Program-made: the position numbers and the translations under genes
Shown here: piece after piece, positions 25,328 through 37,155 of the stretch
How the letters are laid out: every line of letters begins with the position of its first letter
Position numbering within the stretch: the stretch's first letter is position 1
Notes under the pieces: generated by a model
Databases searched by the model: none
What the model was told of the DNA's origin: nothing
Seen by the model: the letters and a program-made list of their open reading frames with translations, nothing else
Origin: Lysobacter luteus
Lineage (GTDB): Bacteria; Pseudomonadota; Gammaproteobacteria; Xanthomonadales; Xanthomonadaceae
DNA length: 64,000 bases
Reading direction: 5' to 3'
Assembly: GCF_907164845.1 (NCBI RefSeq)
Contig: NZ_OU015430.1
Location: 2,160,001 to 2,224,000, forward strand

Positions 25328-25352
25328 CGCGCCGGCAGCTGGAACCGGCGCG
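25328..25352 (-). other. Hairpin in the rplR-rpsE spacer
   Basis: CGCGCCGG and CCGGCGCG form an eight-pair stem with a nine-base loop in a 164-base gap where spc-operon genes usually almost touch. No U-tract follows. It may be a processing or stability element. Confidence 0.4.
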
Positions 25353-25380
25353 CGGAGCCGAAGCCCCACGCACCCGGACA

Positions 25381-25734
25381 TCAGAACTGCAGGCCACCCT
25401 CTCGGGCGGCGTCGGCAAGCACCTTGATGCGGCCGTGGTAGCGGTAGCCCGAGCGGTCGAACGCGACCTTCTCGATGCCGGCCGCCTTGGCCTTCTCGGC
25501 GATCGCCTTGCCTACCTTGGCGGCGGCGTCGGCGTTCTTGCCGTTCTTCAGGCCATCCTTCACGTCGGACTGGGTGGTCGAGGCGGCAGCCAGGACCTTC
25601 GAGCCGTCGGCGGTGAAGACCTGGGCGTACAGGTGCTGGCCAGTGCGCAGCACCGACAGGCGCGGCACACCGAGTTCGCGGATGTGCGCACGGGTCGACT
25701 TGGCGCGGCGCAGGCGGGCGATGTTCTTGTTCAT
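25381..25734 (-). CDS. rplR: 50S ribosomal protein L18
   Basis: The 117-residue product, beginning [18 protein letters not shown], has the L18 signature segments [15 protein letters not shown] and the C-terminal [24 protein letters not shown]18 binds 5S rRNA with L5 and L25 in the central protuberance. Confidence 0.97.
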   Translation of the reverse strand: MNKNIARLRRAKSTRAHIRELGVPRLSVLRTGQHLYAQVFTADGSKVLAAASTTQSDVKDGLKNGKNADAAAKVGKAIAEKAKAAGIEKVAFDRSGYRYHGRIKVLADAAREGGLQF

Positions 25735-25763
25735 TGTCAGGTCCTCGAAAGCTGAAAGCCGGG

Positions 25764-26291
25764 TTAGGCCTTCTTGGCTTCCTTGCGAATGATGTTCTCG
25801 CCGGCGTACTTAACGCCCTTGCCCTTGTAGGGCTCCGGCGGACGGAAACCGCGAATCTTGGCAGCCACTTCGCCGACGCGCTGCTTGTCGGCACCGGCCA
25901 CGACCACTTCGGTCTGGGTCGGGGTGGTGATCGTGATGCCCTCGGGGGTCTTGAACAGGACCGGGTGGGAGAAACCCAGCGACAGGTTCAGGTCCTTGCC
26001 CTGCATCGCGGCGCGGTAGCCGACGCCGACCAGCTCGAGCTTGCGCTCGAAGCCTTCGGACACGCCGTGCACCATGTTCGCGACGATCGCGCGCAGGGTT
26101 CCGGTCAGCGGGACCAGCGACGGCTCGTTGGCCGACAGCTGCGCGTGGCCGTCCTCGATGACGATGGCGATACCGGCCGGCTTGGCGATCGACAGGGTGC
26201 CCTTGGGCCCCTTGACGGTCACATTCTCGGGCTGGACGTTCAGTTCGACACCCTTGGCCAGGGCGATCGGCTTCTTGGCAACTCGGGACAT
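25764..26291 (-). CDS. rplF: 50S ribosomal protein L6
   Basis: The 175-residue product begins [17 protein letters not shown] and contains [11 protein letters not shown] and the C-terminal signature [16 protein letters not shown]. The upstream in-frame extension overlaps rpsH and lacks homology, so the ATG at 26289-26291 is taken. Confidence 0.97.
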   Translation of the reverse strand: MSRVAKKPIALAKGVELNVQPENVTVKGPKGTLSIAKPAGIAIVIEDGHAQLSANEPSLVPLTGTLRAIVANMVHGVSEGFERKLELVGVGYRAAMQGKDLNLSLGFSHPVLFKTPEGITITTPTQTEVVVAGADKQRVGEVAAKIRGFRPPEPYKGKGVKYAGENIIRKEAKKA

Positions 26292-26304
26292 GGTCGTTAC
26301 TCCC

Positions 26305-26703
26305 TTAGGCCACGAAGCACAGGACTTCACCGCCGACGCCCTGCTGGCGCGCCTGCGCATCGGTCATGATGCCCTTGGACGTGGAAATGATGGCGACGCC
26401 GAGGCCACCGAGCACCTTCGGCAGATCGTCCTTGCCGCGGTACTGGCGCAGGCCCGAACGCGAGAAGCGCTTGAGCTGCTCGATGACCGGCTTGCCTTCG
26501 TAGTACTTGAGCTCGATCTCGAGCTCGCTCTTGCCGGCGCCGACCTCGGTCACGCGCGAACCGAGGATGTAGCCCTCGTCCTGCAGGACCTTGGCGATGG
26601 ACACCTTGATCTTGGAAGACGGCATCTTCACCGTCGGCTTGCCGACCGCGGCCGCATTGCGAATGCGGACGAACATGTCGGCGATGGGATCAGTCATGCT
26701 CAT
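26305..26703 (-). CDS. rpsH: 30S ribosomal protein S8
   Basis: The 132-residue product starts [17 protein letters not shown] and ends in the S8 signature [27 protein letters not shown]8 binds helix 21 of 16S rRNA and in E. coli represses the spc operon. A 151-base spacer with a strong hairpin separates it from rpsN. Confidence 0.97.
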   Translation of the reverse strand: MSMTDPIADMFVRIRNAAAVGKPTVKMPSSKIKVSIAKVLQDEGYILGSRVTEVGAGKSELEIELKYYEGKPVIEQLKRFSRSGLRQYRGKDDLPKVLGGLGVAIISTSKGIMTDAQARQQGVGGEVLCFVA

Positions 26704-26704
26704 G

Positions 26705-26717
26705 TGTGATTCCTGAT
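26705..26717 (-). repeat. 13-base element before rpsH, copy 2
   Basis: TCATCAGGAATCA again lies immediately before the start codon, here of rpsH, and contains the AGGAA ribosome site. Confidence 0.6.
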
Positions 26718-26752
26718 GAGTGCACCGATATCCGCTATAGCGAATTCAGTTG

Positions 26753-26781
26753 TGACGCCACGGCCGGGTGGCCGTGGCGTT
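26753..26781 (+). terminator. Terminator-like hairpin, U-tract on the plus strand, inside the spc operon
   Basis: ACGCCACGGCC and GGCCGTGGCGT form an eleven-pair perfect stem with a four-base loop, and TTTT follows on the plus strand. It lies between rpsN and rpsH, which are transcribed leftward, so as a terminator it would stop antisense transcription. On the sense strand it is a stable hairpin without a U-tract. Confidence 0.5.
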
Positions 26782-26854
26782 TTGGCATTGCGAGCCGACT
26801 AGTCTACCAGACTTGGCCGGCCCTGGGCCAACACGGGCGCGGGGCCCGCTTGAC

Positions 26855-27160
26855 TTACCAGCTGGCCTTACGCAGGCCCGGCACGTCGCCGCGCATGGTG
26901 GCTTCGCGCAGCTTGTTGCGGCCAAGGCCGAACTTCTGGTACACGCCCCGCGAACGGCCGGTCATGGCGCAACGGTTGCGCTGGCGGCTCGGGGAAGAGT
27001 CGCGCGGCAGCTTCTGCAGCTTGACCACGGCCTCTTCCTTCTCCTCATAGGAGGCGGTCGGGCTGGCGATGACCTTCTTCAGCTCTTCGCGCTTGGCGGC
27101 GTACTTCGCCGCCAGCTTGGCCCGCTTCACCTCGCGGTTGATCATGGACGACTTGGCCAT
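26855..27160 (-). CDS. rpsN: 30S ribosomal protein S14 (long, zinc-independent type)
   Basis: The 101-residue product has [20 protein letters not shown] at its start and the C-terminal [24 protein letters not shown]. It lacks the paired CxxC motifs of the short zinc-binding form, like E. coli S14. Confidence 0.97.
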   Translation of the reverse strand: MAKSSMINREVKRAKLAAKYAAKREELKKVIASPTASYEEKEEAVVKLQKLPRDSSPSRQRNRCAMTGRSRGVYQKFGLGRNKLREATMRGDVPGLRKASW

Positions 27161-27175
27161 GTATTGATCCTCGGG

Positions 27176-27718
27176 TCAGTTGCGGAACGGGAAGCGGAAG
27201 GCTTCCAGCAGGGCGCGCGCCTCGGCGTCGCTCTTCGCGGTGGTGGTGATCGCGATGTCCATGCCGCGCAGCGCGTCGACCTGGTCGTAATCGATCTCCG
27301 GGAAGATGATCTGTTCCTTGACGCCCATGTTGTAGTTGCCACGGCCGTCGAACGCCTTGCCCGACACGCCGCGGAAGTCGCGGACGCGCGGCAGCGAGAC
27401 GTTGATCAGGCGGTCGAGGAACTCGAACATCTTCTGGCGACGCAGGGTCACCTTGCAGCCGATCGGCCAGCCATCGCGGATCTTGAACGAGGCCACGGAA
27501 ACGCGGCTCTTGGTCACGATCGGCTTCTGGCCGGAGATCTTGGTCATGTCGGCGACCGCATTCTCCAGGATCTTCTTGTTGGTGGCCGCCTCACCCACAC
27601 CCATGTTCAGGGTGATCTTGGTGATGCGCGGCACCTCCATTGGATTCTTGTAGCCGAACTTCGCCGTCAGCGAGGGAACGACCTCTTCCTTGTAGAACTT
27701 TTCAAGCCGGGTGTTCAT
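27176..27718 (-). CDS. rplE: 50S ribosomal protein L5
   Basis: The 180-residue product has [23 protein letters not shown] near residue 20, [21 protein letters not shown] and the C-terminal [25 protein letters not shown]5 binds 5S rRNA and the P-site tRNA region. Confidence 0.97.
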   Translation of the reverse strand: MNTRLEKFYKEEVVPSLTAKFGYKNPMEVPRITKITLNMGVGEAATNKKILENAVADMTKISGQKPIVTKSRVSVASFKIRDGWPIGCKVTLRRQKMFEFLDRLINVSLPRVRDFRGVSGKAFDGRGNYNMGVKEQIIFPEIDYDQVDALRGMDIAITTTAKSDAEARALLEAFRFPFRN

Positions 27719-27729
27719 TTCAGCATTCC

Positions 27730-28044
27730 TCAGGCGTCGACCGCCTCACCGCTGGAGCGGAACACACGCAGTTTGCGTCCATCCTCCAGCACCTTGATGC
27801 CAACGCGCTCGCCCTTGCCGGTGGCCGGGTTGAAGAGCATCACGTTGGAGATATGGATCGGCGCCTCACGCTCGATCACGCCGCCGGGCTGGCCCAGCTG
27901 CGGGTTGGGCTTGGTGTGGCGCTTGATGATGTTGACGTTGGACACGACGACCTTGTCGCCGGCCACGCGCACCACATCACCCTTCTTGCCCTTGTCCTTG
28001 CCGGCGGTCACGACGACCTGGTCGCCTTTCTTGATACGGTTCAT
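27730..28044 (-). CDS. rplX: 50S ribosomal protein L24
   Basis: The 104-residue product starts with a KOW motif ([22 protein letters not shown]) and includes [20 protein letters not shown]24 initiates 50S assembly. It lies between rplN and rplE as usual. Confidence 0.97.
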   Translation of the reverse strand: MNRIKKGDQVVVTAGKDKGKKGDVVRVAGDKVVVSNVNIIKRHTKPNPQLGQPGGVIEREAPIHISNVMLFNPATGKGERVGIKVLEDGRKLRVFRSSGEAVDA

Positions 28045-28058
28045 GTCGGTTCCTCCGC

Positions 28059-28427
28059 TCAGAGCACTTCAGGTGCGAGCGAGACGATCTTCATGAACTT
28101 CTCGGAACGCAGCTCACGGGTCACGGGCCCGAAGATGCGGGTGCCGATCGGCTCATGCTTGTTGTTGAGCAACACCGCGGCGTTGCCATCGAAGCGGATC
28201 AGCGAGCCGTCCGGGCGACGGACGCCCTTGCGGGTGCGGACCACGACGGCGTCATAGACGTCGCCCTTCTTCACCTTGCCCCGCGGGATCGCATCCTTGA
28301 CGGTGACCTTGATGATGTCGCCAATGTGCGCGTAACGGCGCTTGGAGCCGCCGAGCACCTTGATGCACATCACTTCCTTCGCACCGGAGTTGTCGGCCAC
28401 GCCGAGGTAGCTTTGCATCTGGATCAT
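28059..28427 (-). CDS. rplN: 50S ribosomal protein L14
   Basis: The 122-residue product begins [27 protein letters not shown]-like and contains [17 protein letters not shown] and [13 protein letters not shown]. It starts the spc gene group; no separate promoter is obvious in the 15 bases after rpsQ, so S10 and spc genes may be one transcript. Confidence 0.97.
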   Translation of the reverse strand: MIQMQSYLGVADNSGAKEVMCIKVLGGSKRRYAHIGDIIKVTVKDAIPRGKVKKGDVYDAVVVRTRKGVRRPDGSLIRFDGNAAVLLNNKHEPIGTRIFGPVTRELRSEKFMKIVSLAPEVL

Positions 28428-28442
28428 GGTTCAGCCTCCTCG

Positions 28443-28712
28443 TTATTCGGCCGCGCGGCTGACGATCTCAACCACGCTCCAGTTCTTGGTCTTGGACATC
28501 GGGGCGACTTCACGCACCCGGACGACGTCGCCTTCGTTGCAGGCATTGTCTGCATCGTGCGCGTGGAGCTTGGACGAGCGGCGGATGTACTTGCCGTACA
28601 GCGCGTGCTTGACCTGACGCTCGACGAGCACGGTGACGGTCTTGTCCATCTTGTTGCTGACCACGCGTCCTTCGACCGTGCGCAGCGCCTTCTCTGTATT
28701 GTTGTCGGTCAT
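28443..28712 (-). CDS. rpsQ: 30S ribosomal protein S17
   Basis: The 89-residue product contains [20 protein letters not shown] and the [19 protein letters not shown] segment of S17. It ends the S10 operon. Confidence 0.97.
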   Translation of the reverse strand: MTDNNTEKALRTVEGRVVSNKMDKTVTVLVERQVKHALYGKYIRRSSKLHAHDADNACNEGDVVRVREVAPMSKTKNWSVVEIVSRAAE

Positions 28713-28721
28713 GGCGGGTCC

Positions 28722-28907
28722 TTACTTCTTCTGACCCAGCAGGGTGTTGACGCGAGCGATCTCGCGGCGCACCCGGCGGGCCTCGTGGGTCTTGGCGAGC
28801 TGGCCGGTGGCCTTCTGCATGCGGAGGGCGAAGCTCTCCTTGTGCAGCTCGGTCAGGTGGGCCTGGAGCTCGTCAGCCGACTTTTCACGCAGTTGCTTGA
28901 GTTCCAT
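28722..28907 (-). CDS. rpmC: 50S ribosomal protein L29
   Basis: The 61-residue helical-hairpin protein has [17 protein letters not shown] and the C-terminal [16 protein letters not shown]. Its ATG overlaps the rplP stop by one base (TGATG), so the two are translationally coupled. L29 lies at the tunnel exit near L23. Confidence 0.96.
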   Translation of the reverse strand: MELKQLREKSADELQAHLTELHKESFALRMQKATGQLAKTHEARRVRREIARVNTLLGQKK

Positions 28908-29320
28908 CAGCGCACCGTCCGGGTAACGAAAGTGGTGGTCACCGAGAGCTTGGCCGCGGCAAGGCGGAACGCCTCGCGCGCCACGTCCTCACCCACGCCC
29001 TCAATCTCATAGATCATCCGGCCGGGCTGGATCTGCGCGACCCAGTACTCGACGTTGCCCTTGCCGGAGCCCATTCGGACTTCGATCGGCTTCTTGGTGA
29101 TCGGCTTGTCGGGGAACACGCGGATCCACATCTTGCCGCCACGCTTGACGTAGCGGCTGATGGACCGGCGCGCGGCCTCGATCTGGCGCGCGGTGATCTG
29201 GCCGTGGGCGGTCGCCTTCAGGCCGTACTCGCCGAAGCTGACGGCGTTGCCGCTCCATGCCAGGCCGTCGTTGCGGCCCTTGTGCATCTTGCGGTATTTG
29301 GTTCGCTTGGGTTGCAACAT
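28907..29320 (-). CDS. rplP: 50S ribosomal protein L16
   Basis: The 137-residue product begins [17 protein letters not shown] and contains the L16 signature [20 protein letters not shown] and [17 protein letters not shown]16 lies at the A-site and peptidyl transferase region. The length is normal. Confidence 0.97.
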   Translation of the reverse strand: MLQPKRTKYRKMHKGRNDGLAWSGNAVSFGEYGLKATAHGQITARQIEAARRSISRYVKRGGKMWIRVFPDKPITKKPIEVRMGSGKGNVEYWVAQIQPGRMIYEIEGVGEDVAREAFRLAAAKLSVTTTFVTRTVR

Positions 29321-29326
29321 GGTCGG

Positions 29327-30061
29327 TTACCTCGATTCACGCGGCGGACGCGGGCCACGGTCGCGACGGTCGCCGCGGTCACCGCGGTCGCCACGCGGGC
29401 TGTCGTCCTGCTTTTCCTGGCCGACCTGGGAGAAATCGAAGATCTCGCCCTTGTAGACCCAGACCTTGATGCCGATGATCCCGTAGGTCGTCTTGGCTTC
29501 GGCAAAGCCGTAGTCGATATCGGCGCGGAGGGTATGCAGCGGCACGCGGCCTTCGCGGTACCACTCCGAACGCGCGATCTCGGCGCCGTTGAGGCGGCCG
29601 GCGACGTTGACCTTGATGCCCAGCGCGCCCAGGCGCATCGCATTGCCCACTGCGCGCTTCATTGCGCGGCGGAACATGATGCGGCGCTCAAGCTGCTGCG
29701 CGATCGACTCGGCGACCAGCTGCGCGTCGAGCTCGGGCTTGCGGACCTCGGTCACGTTGATGTGCGCCGGGACGCCCATCATGTCGCTGACTTCCTTGCG
29801 CAGCTTGTCGATGTCCTCGCCACGCTTGCCGATCACCACGCCCGGACGGGCGGTGTGGATCGTCACGCGGGCGTTGTTGGCCGGACGCTCGATGAAGATC
29901 TTGGAGATGCCTGCCTGGGCAAGCTTCTTGCGCAGCATCTCGCGGACCTTCAGGTCGGCCGCGAGGTACTCGGCGTACTGCTTCTTGCCGGCGAACCACT
30001 TCGAGTTCCAGTCCTTGGAAATGCCAAGGCGGATGCCGATCGGATGAACTTTATGACCCAT
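29327..30061 (-). CDS. rpsC: 30S ribosomal protein S3 with an Arg-Gly-Asp-rich tail
   Basis: The 244-residue product starts [20 protein letters not shown] and has the KH domain segment [19 protein letters not shown] near residue 75 and the C-terminal S3 domain. It is about ten residues longer than E. coli S3. The last roughly 25 residues are a low-complexity tail rich in R, G, D and P, with RGD triplets encoded by a short imperfect tandem repeat. Confidence 0.96.
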   Translation of the reverse strand: MGHKVHPIGIRLGISKDWNSKWFAGKKQYAEYLAADLKVREMLRKKLAQAGISKIFIERPANNARVTIHTARPGVVIGKRGEDIDKLRKEVSDMMGVPAHINVTEVRKPELDAQLVAESIAQQLERRIMFRRAMKRAVGNAMRLGALGIKVNVAGRLNGAEIARSEWYREGRVPLHTLRADIDYGFAEAKTTYGIIGIKVWVYKGEIFDFSQVGQEKQDDSPRGDRGDRGDRRDRGPRPPRESR

Positions 30062-30064
30062 GAG

Positions 30065-30400
30065 TTACTTCCCCTCGCCGACGACGACGGTGATATGGCT
30101 GGTGCGCTTGAGGATGCGGGTACCGCGTCCCTTCGCACGGGCCATGAAACGCTTCAGCGTCGGACCTTCGTCGACCATGATGGTCTTGACCTTGAGCTCG
30201 TCGATGTCGGCACCCTGGTTGTTCTCGGCGTTGGCGATGGCCGACTCGACGACCTTGCGGATCATCGCGGCGGCTTTCTTGTCCGAGAACTTGAGCAGGT
30301 TGACGGCACGCTCGGCGCTCAGGCCACGGACCTGGTCAGCGACCAGGCGGGCCTTCTGCGGCGAGATGCGCGCGGTGCGCAGGATTGCTTTCGCTTCCAT
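30065..30400 (-). CDS. rplV: 50S ribosomal protein L22
   Basis: The 111-residue product has [21 protein letters not shown] and the C-terminal tunnel-loop region [24 protein letters not shown]. Two in-frame ATGs exist. The second (30398-30400) is chosen because AAGGAG lies six bases before it and directly abuts the first. Confidence 0.96.
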   Translation of the reverse strand: MEAKAILRTARISPQKARLVADQVRGLSAERAVNLLKFSDKKAAAMIRKVVESAIANAENNQGADIDELKVKTIMVDEGPTLKRFMARAKGRGTRILKRTSHITVVVGEGK

Positions 30401-30410
30401 GGTCATCTCC

Positions 30411-30677
30411 TTAGCGGCTCTTCTTGTCGGCCACGTGACCCTTGAACGTACGGGTCAGGGCGAACTCGCCGAGCTTGTGGCCAACCATGTTCTCGTTGAC
30501 CAGCACGGGGATGTGGTTGCGACCGTTGTGCACGGCGATGGTGAAACCCACCATCTCCGGCAGAACCATCGAGCGACGCGACCAGGTCTTGATCGGCTTC
30601 TTGTTGTTGGCCGCAGCCTCCACCTTCTTGATGAGATGGTGGTCGACGAACGGGCCCTTCTTGAGTGAACGTGCCAT
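30411..30677 (-). CDS. rpsS: 30S ribosomal protein S19
   Basis: The 88-residue product begins [20 protein letters not shown] and contains the signature [23 protein letters not shown]. It sits between rplB and rplV. Confidence 0.97.
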   Translation of the reverse strand: MARSLKKGPFVDHHLIKKVEAAANNKKPIKTWSRRSMVLPEMVGFTIAVHNGRNHIPVLVNENMVGHKLGEFALTRTFKGHVADKKSR

Positions 30678-30683
30678 GGCCGA

Positions 30684-31511
30684 TTAGCTCCTACGATCGC
30701 GCACGATGAACTGCTGGGTGCGCTTGTTCTTGCGGGTCTTGTAACCCTTGGTCGGAACGCCCCACGGGGTGACCGGATGCGGGTTGCCCTGGCCGGCCTT
30801 GGCCTCACCACCACCGTGCGGGTGGTCGACGGGGTTCATCGCCGCGCCGCGGACGGTCGGGCGGACACCACGCCAGCGCTTGGCACCGGCCTTGCCGAGC
30901 TTCTCGAGGTTGTGCTCGACGTTGCCGACTTCACCGATGGTGGCGCGGCACTCGACCGGCACCTTGCGCATCTCGCCGGAGCGGAGGCGCAGCGTGGCGT
31001 AGCCCTGCTCGCGAGCGACCAACTGCACGCCGGCGCCGGCGGCACGCGCCAGCTGGGCGCCCTTGCCGGGCTTCATCTCGATGCAGTGGACGGTCGAACC
31101 AACCGGGATGTTGCTCAGCGGCAGGGTGTTGCCCACGCGGATCGGGGCGTCACGGCCGGCAATCACCTGGTCGCCATCCTTCAGGCCCTTGGGCGCGATG
31201 ATGTAACGACGCTCGCCATCGACGTAGCACAGCAGGGCGATGTGGGCAGTGCGGTTGGGATCGTATTCGATCCGCTCCACGCGCGCCGGGATGCCTTCCT
31301 TGTTGCGCTTGAAATCGATGATGCGGTAGTGCTGCTTGTGGCCACCACCGATGTGGCGGGTGGTGATCCGGCCATGGTGGTTGCGACCGCCGGTCTTGCT
31401 CTTCTTCTCGAGGAGCGGAGCGTGCGGGGCGCCCTTGTGCAGGCCCGGGGTCACCACGCGGACCGCGGAACGGCGGCCGGGCGAGGTGGGTTTGAAAGTC
31501 ATCAATGCCAT
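30684..31511 (-). CDS. rplB: 50S ribosomal protein L2
   Basis: The 275-residue product begins [19 protein letters not shown] and contains [23 protein letters not shown] and the C-terminal [14 protein letters not shown], with the histidine implicated in peptidyl transfer. Length is normal. Confidence 0.98.
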   Translation of the reverse strand: MALMTFKPTSPGRRSAVRVVTPGLHKGAPHAPLLEKKSKTGGRNHHGRITTRHIGGGHKQHYRIIDFKRNKEGIPARVERIEYDPNRTAHIALLCYVDGERRYIIAPKGLKDGDQVIAGRDAPIRVGNTLPLSNIPVGSTVHCIEMKPGKGAQLARAAGAGVQLVAREQGYATLRLRSGEMRKVPVECRATIGEVGNVEHNLEKLGKAGAKRWRGVRPTVRGAAMNPVDHPHGGGEAKAGQGNPHPVTPWGVPTKGYKTRKNKRTQQFIVRDRRS

Positions 31512-31522
31512 GGGTCTAGTCC

Positions 31523-31819
31523 TCAGGCCTTGGCCATCACGTCGATCGACTGGCCTTCAGCCAGCTTCACGTACGCCTTGCGCCAGTCGGCGCGGCGGCC
31601 CATGCGGAACTTGAAGGCCTTGGACTTGCCCTTCACGTTGACCACGTTGACTGCCTCGACCTTGACGTCGAACAGCTTCTCCACGGCGACCTTGATGTCG
31701 GCCTTGGTAGCAGTCGTCGCCACTTCGAAGACGTATTGGTTGGAAACTTCCTGCAGGCGCGCGGTCTTTTCGGACACACGCGGCGCACGGATCACGTTGT
31801 AGAGCTTGGCGTCGTTCAT
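31523..31819 (-). CDS. rplW: 50S ribosomal protein L23
   Basis: The 98-residue product contains [20 protein letters not shown] and [20 protein letters not shown]. The ATG at 31817-31819 overlaps the rplD stop (ATGA), the usual coupling; an upstream in-frame ATG would add three residues. L23 docks trigger factor and SRP at the tunnel exit. Confidence 0.95.
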   Translation of the reverse strand: MNDAKLYNVIRAPRVSEKTARLQEVSNQYVFEVATTATKADIKVAVEKLFDVKVEAVNVVNVKGKSKAFKFRMGRRADWRKAYVKLAEGQSIDVMAKA

Positions 31820-32421
31820 GCCAGCCACTCCTCGATCTTCTTGACCGCATCGGCGGTGACCACGACCGAGTCGGCGCCAACCAGCGCGACCGGATCCAGG
31901 CCCTGCACGTCGCGGACTTCGACATACGGCAGGTTGCGCGCCGAGAGGTACAGGTTCTCGGTGGCATCCTCGGTGACCAGCAGCGGACGGCGACCCGCAC
32001 CAAGGTCCTTGAGCATGGAGATCATGCCCTTGGTCTTCGGCGACTCGATGTCCAGCGACTCCACGACCATGATGCGGCCCTGGCGGTTGAGCTCGGACAG
32101 GATCGCGGCCATCGCGGCGCGGTACATCTTGCGGTTGACCTTCTGCGCGAAGCTGCGCGGCTTGGCCGCGAAGGTCACGCCACCACCGACGAAGATCGGA
32201 GCGGTCAGGGCGCCGTGACGTGCACCGCCACCCTTCTGCTTCTTCGACTTCTTCGTGGTGCCGGCGACTTCCGAGCGGGTCTTCTGCGCCTTGGTGCCGG
32301 CACGGCCGGCATTGCGGTAAGCGACCACGACCTGGTGGACCAGGTCCTCGCTGAACTCGCGGCCGAAGATCTCGTCGGACACCGACACGGTCTTGCTGCT
32401 GTTATTGATGGCAAGTTCCAT
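31816..32421 (-). CDS. rplD: 50S ribosomal protein L4
   Basis: The 201-residue product has the L4 tunnel-loop region [22 protein letters not shown] and the conserved [17 protein letters not shown]. The ATG at 32419-32421 is chosen because GGGAG lies seven bases before it, while an alternative two codons earlier is too close. In E. coli L4 represses its own S10 operon through the rpsJ leader, and a comparable attenuator-like hairpin exists here (33497-33530). Confidence 0.96.
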   Translation of the reverse strand: MELAINNSSKTVSVSDEIFGREFSEDLVHQVVVAYRNAGRAGTKAQKTRSEVAGTTKKSKKQKGGGARHGALTAPIFVGGGVTFAAKPRSFAQKVNRKMYRAAMAAILSELNRQGRIMVVESLDIESPKTKGMISMLKDLGAGRRPLLVTEDATENLYLSARNLPYVEVRDVQGLDPVALVGADSVVVTADAVKKIEEWLA

Positions 32422-32423
32422 CG

Positions 32424-33080
32424 TCATACTCCCTTGCTCGACGGGCGGACGATCACGTCACCGCCCGGCGCGCCCGGCACTGCGCCGCGGATGGCGATCA
32501 GACCGCGCTCTGCGTCGACCTTCACCACCTGCAGGCCCTGGGTGCTCTGCTGGACCGAGCCCATGTGGCCGGACATCTTCTTGCCCGGGAACACGCGACC
32601 GGGGGTCTGGCGCTGGCCGATCGAACCCGGGGAACGATGCGACAGCGAGTTACCGTGGGTGGCGTCGCCCATGCGGAAGTTCCAGCGCTTGATCGTGCCC
32701 TGGAAGCCCTTGCCCTTGGTCACGCCCTGGACGTCAACGACCTGGCCGGCCTCGAAGATGTCGGCGCGGATCTCGCCGCCGACCTCGAAGTCGCCGATCT
32801 TGTCGTCGGCCACGCGGAACTCCCACAGGCCACGGCCGGCGTCGACCTTGGCCTTGGCCAGGTGGCCCGCCTCGGGCTTGTTGACCAGCGCGGCACGCTT
32901 GACGCCGACGGTCACCTGCACCGCGCTGTAGCCGTCGGTGTCGGTGGTCTTGATCTGGGTGATGCGGTTCGGGGTCGCCTCGATCAGCGTCACCGGGACG
33001 GACTTGCCGTCTTCGGTGAAGAACCGGCTCATGCCGGCCTTGCGACCGACGATGCCCAGCGAATATTTCTTCGCAGTCAT
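32424..33080 (-). CDS. rplC: 50S ribosomal protein L3
   Basis: The 218-residue product contains [17 protein letters not shown] and the core signature [16 protein letters not shown] followed by [21 protein letters not shown], whose glutamine is the PrmB methylation site in E. coli. It lies between rpsJ and rplD. Confidence 0.97.
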   Translation of the reverse strand: MTAKKYSLGIVGRKAGMSRFFTEDGKSVPVTLIEATPNRITQIKTTDTDGYSAVQVTVGVKRAALVNKPEAGHLAKAKVDAGRGLWEFRVADDKIGDFEVGGEIRADIFEAGQVVDVQGVTKGKGFQGTIKRWNFRMGDATHGNSLSHRSPGSIGQRQTPGRVFPGKKMSGHMGSVQQSTQGLQVVKVDAERGLIAIRGAVPGAPGGDVIVRPSSKGV

Positions 33081-33090
33081 GTGGTTGGCC

Positions 33091-33402
33091 TCAGGTCAGC
33101 TTGATCTGGACGTCGACGCCTGCCGCGAGCTCGAGCTTCATGAGCGCGTCCACGGTCTTGTCGTTGGGGTCGACGATGTCGAGCACGCGCTTGTGCGTGC
33201 GGGTCTCGTACTGGTCGCGCGCGTCCTTGTCGACGTGCGGCGAGGTGAGAATGGTGTAGCGCTCGATCTTGGTCGGCAGCGGGATCGGGCCACGCACTTG
33301 CGCGCCGGTCCGCTTGGCCGTTTCGACGATCTCGCTGGCCGAGCGGTCGATCAGACGATGATCGTACGCCTTCAGCCGAATCCGGATCTTCTGGTCCGCC
33401 AT
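33091..33402 (-). CDS. rpsJ: 30S ribosomal protein S10 (NusE)
   Basis: The 103-residue product begins [21 protein letters not shown] and contains [21 protein letters not shown]10 also acts with NusB in antitermination. It is the first gene of the S10 operon, behind a leader of about 280 bases. Confidence 0.98.
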   Translation of the reverse strand: MADQKIRIRLKAYDHRLIDRSASEIVETAKRTGAQVRGPIPLPTKIERYTILTSPHVDKDARDQYETRTHKRVLDIVDPNDKTVDALMKLELAAGVDVQIKLT

Positions 33403-33496
33403 GACGGTGTTCCTTGGTTAAAAGAGCGACGGGCCGACGACTGGTTGCGCCGAACCCCGGTGGAATGCATTCCGGCCAGACCGCGCCGGCGTCCTT

Positions 33497-33530
33497 CAAA
33501 AATCAAGGCAGGCCGGTTTCCCGGCCCGCC
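33497..33530 (-). promoter_or_regulatory. Attenuator-like hairpin in the S10 operon leader
   Basis: On the minus strand GGCGGGCCGG pairs with CCGGCCTGCC (ten pairs, one G-U) around a GAAA tetraloop, followed by TTGATTTTTG. This is the form of an intrinsic terminator placed within a leader, about 95 bases before rpsJ. In E. coli L4 causes termination at such a hairpin in the S10 leader; the mechanism here is inferred from position. Confidence 0.55.
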
Positions 33531-33688
33531 CAGACGGAATCTAAGAACGCATGAAGCCGCCATTGGCCGGAAACCGGGCCAGGCAGCACCATGCGACATA
33601 TCCCTGTCTGGCGAAGACGAGGTGCTTCCTGCCCCTCATTTCGCTGGTTCGCGGGCCTGCATGTTCATGAGGCCCACGGTGGTCGCGC

Positions 33689-33718
33689 ATTCTAACGGGT
33701 TTCCAGAACACAGTGCAA
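33689..33718 (-). promoter_or_regulatory. Candidate S10 operon promoter
   Basis: A TAGAAT -10 box (33689-33694) lies 18 bases from a TTGCAC -35 box (33713-33718) on the minus strand, between the tuf1 terminator and rpsJ. Confidence 0.6.
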
Positions 33719-33730
33719 GCACCTGCCTGG

Positions 33731-33762
33731 AAACGACCGCCGCCAGGCGAACCTGGCGGCGG
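33731..33762 (-). terminator. Terminator of the str operon (after tuf1)
   Basis: On the minus strand CCGCCGCCAGG and CCTGGCGGCGG make an eleven-pair stem capped by a TTCG loop, followed by TCGTTT. It lies 38 bases after the tuf1 stop. Confidence 0.65.
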
Positions 33763-33799
33763 ATGGAGCATTCAACCCGGGCGGTGGCCCGGATCGGCA

Positions 33800-34990
33800 T
33801 TACTTGATGATCTTGGAGACCACGCCGGCGCCGACGGTACGGCCGCCTTCGCGGATCGCGAAGCGCAGGCCTTCGTCCATGGCGATCGGGTTGATCAGCG
33901 AGACGACCATCTTCACGTTGTCGCCCGGCATCACCATCTCCACGCCTTCCGGCAGCTCCACCGCACCGGTGATGTCGGTGGTGCGGAAGTAGAACTGCGG
34001 ACGGTAGCCCTTGAAGAACGGCGTGTGACGGCCACCCTCGTCCTTCGACAGCACGTACACCTCGCCTTCGAAGTCGGTGTGCGGCTTGATCGAACCCGGC
34101 TTGCACAGCACCTGGCCGCGCTCCACGTCGTCACGCTTGGTGCCGCGCAGCAGCAGGCCCGCGTTGTCGCCCGCCTGGCCCTGGTCCAGCAGCTTGCGGA
34201 ACATCTCGACGCCGGTGACGGTCGTCTTGACGGTCGGACGGATGCCGACGATCTCGATTTCCTCGCCCACCTTGATCACGCCGCGCTCGATGCGGCCGGT
34301 CACCACGGTGCCGCGACCGGAGATCGAGAACACGTCCTCGACCGGCATCAGGAACGCCTTGTCCACGTCGCGCTCGGGCTCCGGGATCCAGCTGTCCAGC
34401 GCCTCCACCAGCTTGATGATCGCCGGCACGCCGATCTCCGACTGGTCACCTTCCAGCGCCTTCAGCGCCGAACCGTGGATGATCGGGGTATCGTCGCCCG
34501 GGAAGTCGTACTTGCTCAGCAGCTCGCGCACTTCCATCTCGACGAGCTCCAGCAGCTCGGCGTCGTCCACCATGTCGGCCTTGTTCAGGAACACCACGAT
34601 GTACGGCACGCCCACCTGGCGGGCCAGCAGGATGTGCTCGCGCGTCTGCGGCATCGGGCCGTCCGCGGCCGAGCACACCAGGATCGCGCCGTCCATCTGC
34701 GCCGCACCGGTGATCATGTTCTTCACGTAGTCGGCGTGGCCCGGGCAGTCAACGTGCGCGTAGTGGCGCGTCGGGCTTTCGTATTCCACGTGCGAGGTCG
34801 AGATCGTGATACCACGGGCCTTTTCCTCAGGCGCCTTGTCGATCGCGTCGTAGGCGTGGAACTCACCACCGAAACGCTCCGCGCCGATCTTGGTCAGCGC
34901 TGCGGTCAGCGTGGTCTTGCCGTGGTCGACGTGACCGATCGTGCCGACGTTGACGTGCGGCTTGGTGCGCTCGAACTTACCCTTCGCCAT
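33800..34990 (-). CDS. tuf: Elongation factor Tu, copy 1 (str operon)
   Basis: The 396-residue GTPase delivers aminoacyl-tRNA to the ribosome. The G1 motif [14 protein letters not shown] is near residue 16, [12 protein letters not shown] near residue 81 and NKADMVDD near residue 136. It follows fusA in the str operon (rpsL-rpsG-fusA-tuf). The protein appears identical to that of the second tuf gene at 50984-52174; I count about seven base differences, all silent. Confidence 0.98.
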   Translation of the reverse strand: MAKGKFERTKPHVNVGTIGHVDHGKTTLTAALTKIGAERFGGEFHAYDAIDKAPEEKARGITISTSHVEYESPTRHYAHVDCPGHADYVKNMITGAAQMDGAILVCSAADGPMPQTREHILLARQVGVPYIVVFLNKADMVDDAELLELVEMEVRELLSKYDFPGDDTPIIHGSALKALEGDQSEIGVPAIIKLVEALDSWIPEPERDVDKAFLMPVEDVFSISGRGTVVTGRIERGVIKVGEEIEIVGIRPTVKTTVTGVEMFRKLLDQGQAGDNAGLLLRGTKRDDVERGQVLCKPGSIKPHTDFEGEVYVLSKDEGGRHTPFFKGYRPQFYFRTTDITGAVELPEGVEMVMPGDNVKMVVSLINPIAMDEGLRFAIREGGRTVGAGVVSKIIK

Positions 34991-35064
34991 GACTGCTTAC
35001 CTCTGAACTATGTGTTGATCTTGTCGGGGGAAGAACCGGCGCCACCCGGCGCCGGATCCGTACA

Positions 35065-37155
<2,091 letters not shown>

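Larger units (their letters stand above)
33403..33799. other. 397-base tuf1-rpsJ spacer (terminator, promoter and S10 leader)
   Basis: Read leftward the spacer contains the tuf1 terminator (33731-33762), the S10 promoter (33689-33718), about 150 bases of leader without a gene, an attenuator-like hairpin (33497-33530), and about 95 further bases to the rpsJ ATG. No credible protein-coding frame is present. Confidence 0.75.
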
